Part shown: in pieces, positions 1-6,091 of the stretch
Layout of the letters: every line of letters begins with the position of its first letter
Position numbering within the stretch: the first letter of the stretch is position 1
NCBI GenBank assembly: GCA_945878515.1
Contig: CAMCTL010000017.1
Coordinates: 1-32,073 of the forward strand
Direction: 5' to 3'
From: Flavobacterium psychrophilum
GTDB lineage: Bacteria > Bacteroidota > Bacteroidia > Flavobacteriales > Flavobacteriaceae
Length of the DNA: 32,073 nucleotides
Made by a program: the position numbers and the translations under genes
Notes under the pieces: generated by a model
Databases searched by the model: none
Told to the model about the DNA's origin: nothing
The model's input: only the letters and a program-made list of their open reading frames with translations

Positions 1-57
1 GTATAAAATTAAATAGCAAATTTAGAAAAGATGGATTTTCAAAACGATAACAAATGT

Positions 58-621
58 TTAGGTTTTTTTTAATCTGCTTAAATGTATGGATGTAATGCCT
101 AAATAGGAAGCAATCATGTGTTGTGGAACTCGATTGTGAATGTTTGGGAAGATTTCGGTAATCCTATCGTAACTTTCCTTTGGTGTTCTGCAATAGCTAT
201 TTCTGATTCGATTGTCTTGCAAAATAAACAAACTTTCCGCAATTAATCTACCCATTTTTTGACCTTCTTGCAAATGAGCATAAGCCCAATCAATGGCTGA
301 TTTTGGGATAATAACCACTTCTGTTTCTTCAAGTGCTTCAAGGGTGTAAATGGATTTTGATTCTTCTAGAAAACTTGAATACGAGGCGATAAACTGATTT
401 TCTAATGCAAAATGAATCGTATGTTCCGTGCCTTTATTGTCAACGATTTTTATTCTTACAATTCCTTTGTTGATGAAGAAGATTTCGGTGGCTACTTCAT
501 TTGCTTTGCTCAACACTTCTTTTTTCTTAAAAGTTTTTATTTTACAGTCTCGAAAAAAATTTTCCATTTCCGTTTCAGAAATAGTGATAAGCTGTTTTGT
601 TGCTTCTTGTATTTGTTGCAT
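58..621 (-). CDS. Crp/Fnr family transcriptional regulator
   Basis: This is a 187-residue one-component regulator. Residues of about 20-115 have the hydrophobic, glycine-spaced pattern of a cyclic-nucleotide-binding beta-barrel (IFFINKGIVRIK, then a block ending TLEALEETEVVIIPKSAI). The C-terminus ends in a short helix-turn-helix (VPQHMIASYLGITSIHLSRLKK). About 190 residues is the usual size for the Crp/Fnr regulators common in Bacteroidota. No cysteine cluster of the oxygen-sensing Fnr type is visible, so the ligand is unknown. The ATG at 621 gives the full N-terminal helix. The gene stands alone: the next gene upstream on this strand ends at 810 and is followed by its own terminator. The family call is secure; the regulon cannot be read from the sequence. 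Confidence 0.85.
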   Translation of the reverse strand: MQQIQEATKQLITISETEMENFFRDCKIKTFKKKEVLSKANEVATEIFFINKGIVRIKIVDNKGTEHTIHFALENQFIASYSSFLEESKSIYTLEALEETEVVIIPKSAIDWAYAHLQEGQKMGRLIAESLFILQDNRIRNSYCRTPKESYDRITEIFPNIHNRVPQHMIASYLGITSIHLSRLKKT

Positions 622-758
622 TGCTTCATTTATTAATTATTCTATTTGTATTCCGCAACAAGAAAATGTTACTACAAACCATCAAATACAGCCCATAGAT
701 TTAAAACTTATAATTCTTGCAAGAGTTGAGGTTGGCGCTAGTATTAAATTCAAACAAA

Positions 759-788
759 AAAGCCAAGACTTTTTAGTTTCTTGGCTTT
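759..788 (-). terminator. Rho-independent terminator of the 487-residue gene
   Basis: Perfect 10-bp inverted repeat AAAGCCAAGA/TCTTGGCTTT with a 10-nt loop. Read on the minus strand it is followed by a T-rich run. It lies 21 bases past the stop codon at 810. Confidence 0.75.
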
Positions 789-809
789 ATTTTATATGTT
801 ATTTAAGGA

Positions 810-2273
810 CTATTTATTTTCTAACAGCACATTGGGATCATATCCAAAGAGTTTCTTTTTCTTAATGATTGTTGCAACACCCACCGGCAACATCGTTTCC
901 CAACCTTTTGTAGATTCGCCAATCATTTTGAGTACCACGCGAGAAAAGACCTCAAGGTTTTTGGGATTGTAGTTTTCTATATCGACTACTTTTCCGTTAA
1001 ATTTAAAGAATTTGTATAATTCTTTTATTCGGGGATGCACAACTAGCGTTTCCGACGTTGTAATCACGCCTTTCTCGTCTAGCATTGGATATAAATATAC
1101 TTTCAAATCTCGGTAGAATAACTTTCCAAAGGCTTCTAGAATGCCACCACTCAAATGGCGATAGTATTTTTCGTCAAAAATCTCGACTAAATTATTAACG
1201 CCCATTGCCAATCCCATTCTGGCTTTGGTATAATTAGAAAAATATTCGACCACTTTATAATACTCTTGAAAATTAGAAATCATCACCGTTTGTCCCAAAG
1301 AACACAGCAATTGGGCGCGATCCATGAAATCTTTTTCGTCAATTTCTCCCGCGGAACGCAAATTAGACAGCGTAATTTCAAATATAACCAAAGTGTTTTC
1401 AACAGTAACTTTTGGTTCCTTCTGAAACATTTTTAATGACTCCTCAAACATATCCATATTGACTTTTGTAACTGGACGAAAACTGCCACGAATGGCAAGA
1501 ATGTTTTTCTTGTATAAAATAGCTGCGGGAAGAATGTTTTTGCCTTCAGGATTAAAAATCACGGCATCGGTCATTCCGTTTTTTACCAATTGTAAACTCA
1601 TCAAACGGTTGTCAACATTAGCAAAACGAGGACCAGAAAAATTGATAGTGTCTATTTCTAGTTGGTCTTTATCAATATGGTCGTATAAATACTTTAATAG
1701 ATGTTTAGGATTGTTGTATTTATAAAACGCACCATAAATGAGGTTTACGCCCAAAAAACCAAGTGTTTCTTGTTGTAAACGAACATCCGTTTCCTTAAAC
1801 CGAATGTGAAGAATGATTTCGTTGTATTCCTCCTCAGGCTCTAGTTGGTATTTTATACCCACCCAACCATGACCTTTGAATTGTTTAGCATAATCAATGG
1901 TGGCAACAGTATTTGCAAAACTGAAAAAGATTTTGTTGGGATGTTTCTTTCTACTTAATCGTTTTTCAATTAGACCCGCTTCGTGAGAAAGAATTCTTTT
2001 CAGACGGCTTTCCGTTACGTATCGGCCATCTTCTTCGACCCCGTAAATGGCGTCGCTAAAATCTTTGTCATAAGCTGACATTGCTTTTGCAATGGTTCCC
2101 GAAGAACCACCTGCTCTAAAGAAATGTCTAACTGTTTCTTGTCCAGCTCCAATTTCCGAAAATGTTCCGTAGATGTTTTCGTTTAAATTGATCCGAAGTG
2201 CTTTATCCTTCATAGAAGGAATTTGCTCGATGACCTTGTCACCTTTTAACTTAATTTCAGTGTCTCTTTTCAT
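810..2273 (-). CDS. Conserved protein of unknown function (487 aa)
   Basis: I recognise this as a soluble protein conserved in Bacteroidota but cannot assign a function. The N-terminal part contains GAGQETVRHFFRAGGSSG followed by a segment with SAYDKDFSDAIYG, a strongly conserved-looking block. No signal peptide, membrane segment or known catalytic motif is evident. From memory, databases label similar proteins inconsistently (for example as a nucleotide adenylyltransferase). The HxGH nucleotidyl-transfer signature that label would need is absent. A longer reading frame begins with TTG at 2297, but that codon lies inside a good -7 promoter match (TAACTTTG on the minus strand, 2295-2302). ATG at 2273, giving an N-terminus MKRDTEIKLKGDKV, is therefore the likely start. 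The gene is monocistronic, divergent from the MBL-fold gene, with a clear terminator. Confidence 0.8.
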   Translation of the reverse strand: MKRDTEIKLKGDKVIEQIPSMKDKALRINLNENIYGTFSEIGAGQETVRHFFRAGGSSGTIAKAMSAYDKDFSDAIYGVEEDGRYVTESRLKRILSHEAGLIEKRLSRKKHPNKIFFSFANTVATIDYAKQFKGHGWVGIKYQLEPEEEYNEIILHIRFKETDVRLQQETLGFLGVNLIYGAFYKYNNPKHLLKYLYDHIDKDQLEIDTINFSGPRFANVDNRLMSLQLVKNGMTDAVIFNPEGKNILPAAILYKKNILAIRGSFRPVTKVNMDMFEESLKMFQKEPKVTVENTLVIFEITLSNLRSAGEIDEKDFMDRAQLLCSLGQTVMISNFQEYYKVVEYFSNYTKARMGLAMGVNNLVEIFDEKYYRHLSGGILEAFGKLFYRDLKVYLYPMLDEKGVITTSETLVVHPRIKELYKFFKFNGKVVDIENYNPKNLEVFSRVVLKMIGESTKGWETMLPVGVATIIKKKKLFGYDPNVLLENK

Positions 2274-2294
2274 AAAGAAATCGCTATTTTGGTT

Positions 2295-2302
2295 CAAAGT
2301 TA
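2295..2302 (-). promoter_or_regulatory. Bacteroidetes-type -7 element for the 487-aa gene
   Basis: Minus strand TAACTTTG fits TAnnTTTG and lies 21 bases upstream of the ATG at 2273. No good TTG -33 element is at the expected spacing. It decides against the TTG start at 2297. Confidence 0.5.
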
Positions 2303-2336
2303 GTAAAAAATGTTTCTAATTGCAGCGATTTATTGC

Positions 2337-2344
2337 TATTTTTG
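2337..2344 (+). promoter_or_regulatory. -7 element for the MBL-fold hydrolase gene
   Basis: TATTTTTG fits TAnnTTTG and lies 25 bases upstream of the ATG at 2370. It excludes the earlier in-frame start at 2310. It is back-to-back with the minus-strand element at 2295-2302, forming a compact divergent promoter. Confidence 0.5.
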
Positions 2345-2369
2345 TAAAATAATTAACTACTATTTAACA

Positions 2370-3134
2370 ATGAATTTGTATTTTTTAGGAACTGGTACAT
2401 CACAAGGAATTCCTGTCATTGGCAGTAATCATTCGGTTTGTCAAAGTATTGATTTTAAAGACAAAAGACTACGGGTTTCGGCTTGGATTCATTGGGATAA
2501 CTATTCTTTTATAATAGATTGTGGTCCAGATTTTAGACAGCAAATGCTTCAATCGAATTGTCAAAAAGTAGATGGAATTCTTTATACGCACGAACATTCA
2601 GATCATACTGCGGGTTTAGATGACATTCGTCCGTTTTTTTTTAAGCAAGGCGATATTCCTATTTATGCGCATCGGCGCGTTATTGATAATCTTAAAAAAA
2701 GATTTGATTATATTTTTGCAACCGAAAATAAATATCCTGGCGCACCATCAGTTGAAGCAATTGAAGTAGTCAATAATCACCCTTTTCTTATTGGAAATAA
2801 AACTGCGATTCCCATCAATGTCATGCATGGAAATCTTCAAGTTTTTGGATACAGAATTGATGATTTAGGCTATTTAACCGATGTAAAAACAATTGACGAA
2901 AATGAAATAGCCAAACTAAAAAATCTCAAAGTTTTGGTTATAAATGCACTTCGTGAAGAGCCACACAATACACATTTTAATTTGCAAGAAGCTTTGGACT
3001 TTATAGCTTTGGTTCAACCCGAAAAAGCCTATCTTACACACATCAGCCACATAATGGGTTTTCATAAGGAAGTGCAAGATAAACTTCCGAAAAATGTTTA
3101 TTTGGCTTTTGACAATTTAAAAATTACGATTTAA
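2370..3134 (+). CDS. MBL-fold metallohydrolase, PhnP-like
   Basis: This 254-residue protein belongs to the metallo-beta-lactamase fold. The PhnP/RNase Z-like N-terminus MNLYFLGTGTSQGIP is followed by FIIDCGPDF near residue 48 and the zinc-binding HEHSDH at 74-79, continuing as TAGLDDIRPFF. This GTGTSQG plus HTAGLDDIR pattern is typical of PhnP-like phosphodiesterases, which hydrolyse cyclic phosphate diesters. Further metal-ligand histidines occur in VMHGN and the C-terminal THISHIMGFH. No phosphonate genes are nearby, so the physiological substrate is open. The start at 2370 is preferred over 2310, because the extra 20 residues would come from the promoter region and break the usual MBL N-terminus. 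The next gene follows after 11 bases and is probably co-transcribed. Confidence 0.85.
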   Translation: MNLYFLGTGTSQGIPVIGSNHSVCQSIDFKDKRLRVSAWIHWDNYSFIIDCGPDFRQQMLQSNCQKVDGILYTHEHSDHTAGLDDIRPFFFKQGDIPIYAHRRVIDNLKKRFDYIFATENKYPGAPSVEAIEVVNNHPFLIGNKTAIPINVMHGNLQVFGYRIDDLGYLTDVKTIDENEIAKLKNLKVLVINALREEPHNTHFNLQEALDFIALVQPEKAYLTHISHIMGFHKEVQDKLPKNVYLAFDNLKITI

Positions 3135-3145
3135 TATTCCCAGAA

Positions 3146-3646
3146 ATGAAAAATTCCTTATTGCTTTATCTTTTGATTTTTGTTTCGTTACTAACTGTTT
3201 TTACCTACACTTTCTTGAAAAAACAATTGGATGTAGAGAGAAATAGAACTACCAAAAAAGAATCGAAATTGAAACAAGATTTAGAAACTATCAAAACCAA
3301 ATTGTTGGATGCCAATTATTTCTCTTTGGAAAGAAACGAAAATGCGCAGAATTATTTCAATCCCGACAATGCCACAAAAACGATTCAAATAGAAAAACTG
3401 ATTCCTGTAGTTACTGAAAAATTAATGGATTTGAATGACAATCCAAAAGGGAATCCATACATTGGACAAGATCAGATTGGAGCCAATAAATTCATCATTA
3501 ACAAAGTGAAAATCTTGAACCACCGTTGGATTATTGCTGATTTTAGCGACGGAGAATATTGGGGCGAAGCCTTGATAAAATATTTTGTGAACGAGGATGA
3601 AACGGTTTCTTTTGAAACATTTCAGTCGTTGTTGTACCAGAAGTAG
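3146..3646 (+). CDS. Small membrane-anchored protein of unknown function
   Basis: This 166-residue protein has one N-terminal hydrophobic helix (about residues 4-24, LLLYLLIFVSLLTVFTYTFL). It is followed by a charged, probably coiled-coil segment (about 26-55, rich in K, E, R and Q). The C-terminal domain ends with WIIADFSDGEYWGEALIKYFV. The topology suggests a periplasmic domain tethered to the inner membrane, or an uncleaved signal anchor. I do not recognise a characterised family; similar proteins occur next to housekeeping genes in flavobacteria. The 11-base gap to the upstream MBL-fold gene implies one transcript. It is followed directly by a heptamer repeat array and a hairpin. Confidence 0.7.
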   Translation: MKNSLLLYLLIFVSLLTVFTYTFLKKQLDVERNRTTKKESKLKQDLETIKTKLLDANYFSLERNENAQNYFNPDNATKTIQIEKLIPVVTEKLMDLNDNPKGNPYIGQDQIGANKFIINKVKILNHRWIIADFSDGEYWGEALIKYFVNEDETVSFETFQSLLYQK

Positions 3647-3681
3647 TTCAGATTTCAGATTTCAGATTTCAGATTTCAGAT
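3647..3681. repeat. Tandem heptamer array, five copies of TTCAGAT
   Basis: Five exact head-to-tail copies of TTCAGAT begin immediately after the TAG stop of the preceding gene. The same heptamer recurs in the inverted repeat at 10499-10530. Confidence 0.9.
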
Positions 3682-3707
3682 TAAGGATGTTAAACATCTA
3701 TGTATAA

Positions 3708-3751
3708 AAAAAACGAAAATGTCTTATTTGTTCAAGGTGTTTTCGTTTTTT
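3708..3751. terminator. AT-rich hairpin between convergent genes
   Basis: Perfect 12-bp inverted repeat AAAAAACGAAAA/TTTTCGTTTTTT with a 20-nt loop. It sits between convergent genes ending at 3646 (plus) and 3784 (minus). The T-rich right arm could serve the plus strand and the complement of the A-rich left arm the minus strand. The stem is weak in G+C. Confidence 0.5.
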
Positions 3752-3783
3752 CGCTACCTGTTACCTGCCACCTGCCTAATTCC

Positions 3784-4428
3784 TCAAACCAACCAGTTCT
3801 TGAAGTCATAAAAATTTTGTGGAGAAACGCCGTGACCTATTGGGTATTCTTTATGAGTTATGTTTATTCCCAAATTCTCTAAAAAAGGTTTTGCTTTTCG
3901 CCCCCATTCTACAGGAATTACTTGATCTACTGTTCCGTGAGAGGTAAATATTTTAAGATTCGAAAAAGAATTTTTCAGGTAGTTTTCTTCAATGATTTCG
4001 GGATTGATATAACCACTCATCGCTACTATTCTTTGCACTCTTTCGGGATGCGAAAGCGCTACGGCATAACTTAAAATTGCTCCTTGGCTAAAGCCAATTA
4101 AAGTCACATTATTAGCATCAATTGGATAATTTCTCTCCAATTCATCAATGAATTCAGCGATTAAATCTCTCGAAGTTTTGGCTTGCTCATGGTCGGAAAA
4201 CTTGTTTTCATCGGCATCAAAGTTGATGGCATACCAAGCGTAACTTCCGTATTGCAGACTGTAAGGAGCTCGTACTGAAACGATATAATATTCTTCGGGA
4301 AGTTCTGTGGAGAACGAAAACAAATCCTCTTCGTTGCTGCCATAACCGTGAATTAATAGTAAAAGTGGATTTTTGTCCAACTTTATTTTGGGTTTTCTAA
4401 TTTTATATTCTAATGATAAATTCATCAT
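3784..4428 (-). CDS. Alpha/beta-hydrolase, carboxylesterase/phospholipase family
   Basis: This 214-residue predicted esterase belongs to the abhydrolase_2 group (YpfH and acyl-protein thioesterase-like). The oxyanion segment LLLLIHGYGSNEED is near residues 22-35. The nucleophile elbow is GFSQG with Ser114; the acid is probably Asp168 in GTVDQVIP and the base His199 in IGHGVS. All three catalytic residues are in the expected order and spacing. There is no signal peptide, so the enzyme is probably cytoplasmic. The start codon is one base past the stop of the upstream DUF4870-like gene, so the two are probably translationally coupled. This is the last gene of the cluster that begins with the BatA-like gene at 8020. 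The substrate cannot be told from sequence. Confidence 0.85.
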   Translation of the reverse strand: MMNLSLEYKIRKPKIKLDKNPLLLLIHGYGSNEEDLFSFSTELPEEYYIVSVRAPYSLQYGSYAWYAINFDADENKFSDHEQAKTSRDLIAEFIDELERNYPIDANNVTLIGFSQGAILSYAVALSHPERVQRIVAMSGYINPEIIEENYLKNSFSNLKIFTSHGTVDQVIPVEWGRKAKPFLENLGINITHKEYPIGHGVSPQNFYDFKNWLV

Positions 4429-4429
4429 G

Positions 4430-4756
4430 TTATTCGATATTTTTAAAAATTTTTTGGAATTGTTCTCCTAATAATGGAATTGGATTCATTTGCCCTTGTA
4501 ATGCGCCAAGAAAACCATAAATCCAAAGTATGAAGTAAAAAATATAAAAAGCAGAAGAGATCATCCAACTATCAAAATAGCCTATAAAGTATCCGATTAA
4601 AAAAAACGAACTAAATATTCCCAGTGCCTGACGAATATGAAAAGCGGCAAAACTATTTTTATTGTCTTGGTTCATAAAAATAGCTGCAATAGCACCAATT
4701 ATAGTGATGTAACTCACAATTGCAATGTTTTTTCCTTGTTCGATGTTGTTGTTCAT
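4430..4756 (-). CDS. DUF4870/Tic20-like small membrane protein
   Basis: This 108-residue protein has about three hydrophobic helices: residues 11-28, 45-62 and 66-90. The motif AAFHIRQALGI, between the first and second helices, is characteristic of DUF4870/Tic20-like membrane proteins. Flavobacterial members are often annotated as import component proteins by analogy with chloroplast Tic20, but no transport role has been shown that I can name. One base separates it from the downstream esterase, so the two share a transcript. Upstream, a perfect palindrome (4771-4799) separates it from the dihydroorotase-like gene. Function is not established. Confidence 0.75.
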   Translation of the reverse strand: MNNNIEQGKNIAIVSYITIIGAIAAIFMNQDNKNSFAAFHIRQALGIFSSFFLIGYFIGYFDSWMISSAFYIFYFILWIYGFLGALQGQMNPIPLLGEQFQKIFKNIE

Positions 4757-4770
4757 TTTATTTTTTTTGA

Positions 4771-4799
4771 GCCTAACAGGTTTTTAAAACCTGTTAGGC
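4771..4799. repeat. Perfect palindrome with 14-bp arms
   Basis: GCCTAACAGGTTTT and AAAACCTGTTAGGC flank a single T. In RNA it would form a strong hairpin with an A/U apical loop. On the plus strand it is followed by a T-rich run, but no plus-strand gene precedes it. On the minus strand, the direction of the flanking genes, it is followed by A residues, so it is not a classical terminator for them. I recall similar AACCTGTTAGG palindromes scattered between flavobacterial genes. Confidence 0.85.
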
Positions 4800-4808
4800 C
4801 TTTTGTTT

Positions 4809-6062
4809 TTATACTAAAACTAATTTCCCTTGATTATAAATTCCATAAACTTTTCCTTTTATTTCTGTCCCAAGAAAAGCAGAGTTTTTAGATTTTGACA
4901 AAATATTTTCGTTGGTAAAAATACTTTTTCCTTCTGGATTGAATAAACTGATGTTGGCGATTTTGCCATCGGCAATGGTTTTTTTTTCGATGCCAAAAGT
5001 AGTTTTTCCAGCTGTTAGTTTTTCGATAACTTTTTCCAAAGGTAAAACAGTTGTCAAAGCACCAAAAGCACTTTCTAAACCAATTGTTCCGTATTTGGCC
5101 AAATCAAATTCCATTTTTTTATGCTCAATATCAATAGGATTATGGTCGGTTGTAATCATATCGATGGTGTTGTCTAAAACTGCAGCAATTAATGCTTGTC
5201 TATCGGTTTCAGTTCTTAATGGTGGCGAAACTTTGCATCTAGTATCGAAATTTTCCAGTTTTTCATCGGTTAATACCAAATGATGCACGCCAACGCTACA
5301 AGTCACATTTAATCCTTTGGATTTGGCTTCTTTGATCAACTCAACTGATTTTGCTGTGGAAATGGTTGGAATATGTAGCTTTCCGCCTGTGTATTCGAGT
5401 AAAAACAAGTTTCTCGCAATTTGCAATTCTTCAGCCAAATTAGGAATACCTTTCAATCCCAATCTCGTAGAAACGATGCCTTCATTGACAATGCCGTTAC
5501 CTTTGATGTTAGAATCTTGGGCGAAAGCAATGACTAGTCCATCAAAATCTTGAACGTATTGCAAGGCTATTTTTAGCAAATTAGCGTTATCCAAACTTCT
5601 GTTGTAATCTCCAAAAGCAACAGCGCCAGCATTTTTCATATCGAATAATTCTGCCATATCTTTTCCTTCGCTTCCTTTTGTCAAAGCACCAATTGGAAAA
5701 AGTTCAGTTGCAAAACCATTGGCTTTGTTTTTTACAAAATTAATTTGCGATTGATTGTCGATAATCGGGTAGGAGTTGGGTTGCAAAGCAATGGCTGTGA
5801 AACCCCTTTTTGCCGCAACATTCAAACCGTTTGCAATCGTTTCTCTATCTTCAAAACCAGGCTCTCCCAAGGAAACACTAGAGTCAAACCAACCTTGGGA
5901 AATATGTAAATTGTCTAGTTTTACTTCGGTAGCATTATCAAATTTAGGAAGTGAAGTCCCTATTTTTTTGATTATGCCATCAACAATTAAAACATCAACA
6001 GTTTGGTTGTGAAACGGACTTTCGGAATCTATAATTTTTGCTTCCCGGATGATTGTGTTCAT
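4809..6062 (-). CDS. Dihydroorotase-like protein, probably non-catalytic
   Basis: This 417-residue protein aligns by eye to class I dihydroorotases over its whole length: GWFDSSVSLGEPGFEDRET (57-75), SPPLRTETDRQAL (279-291), ITTDHNPID (303-311) and a C-terminal amidohydrolase beta domain. The family metal and substrate motif DxHxHxRxPG reads D60-S-S62-V-S64-L-G66-E-P-G69. Both metal-binding histidines are thus serine and the carbamoyl-aspartate-binding arginine is glycine. The usual HCED is AQD (181-183), and the second histidine of the HIxHxST motif is threonine (HIPTIST, 230-236). Asp306 is kept. I infer a pseudoenzyme, comparable to PyrX, the inactive dihydroorotase homolog that assembles with aspartate carbamoyltransferase in some bacteria. 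It sits 29 bases downstream of a BatA-like gene; no pyrimidine gene is nearby. An active PyrC would have to be encoded elsewhere. Confidence 0.85.
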   Translation of the reverse strand: MNTIIREAKIIDSESPFHNQTVDVLIVDGIIKKIGTSLPKFDNATEVKLDNLHISQGWFDSSVSLGEPGFEDRETIANGLNVAAKRGFTAIALQPNSYPIIDNQSQINFVKNKANGFATELFPIGALTKGSEGKDMAELFDMKNAGAVAFGDYNRSLDNANLLKIALQYVQDFDGLVIAFAQDSNIKGNGIVNEGIVSTRLGLKGIPNLAEELQIARNLFLLEYTGGKLHIPTISTAKSVELIKEAKSKGLNVTCSVGVHHLVLTDEKLENFDTRCKVSPPLRTETDRQALIAAVLDNTIDMITTDHNPIDIEHKKMEFDLAKYGTIGLESAFGALTTVLPLEKVIEKLTAGKTTFGIEKKTIADGKIANISLFNPEGKSIFTNENILSKSKNSAFLGTEIKGKVYGIYNQGKLVLV

Positions 6063-6091
6063 AATAATATTTAATTATTTGAATTTCGTTT

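Noticed and set aside
428..865. 145-codon plus-strand frame
   Set aside because: It lies antisense to the Crp/Fnr gene and the 3' end of the 487-aa gene and crosses a terminator; its composition is that of a shadow frame.
810..2273. Adenylyltransferase label for the 487-aa protein
   Set aside because: No HxGH motif or Rossmann nucleotidyltransferase pattern is visible.
2274..2297. Extension of the 487-aa gene to a TTG start
   Set aside because: The TTG lies within a TAnnTTTG promoter element and the added residues are not typical of the protein's N-terminus.
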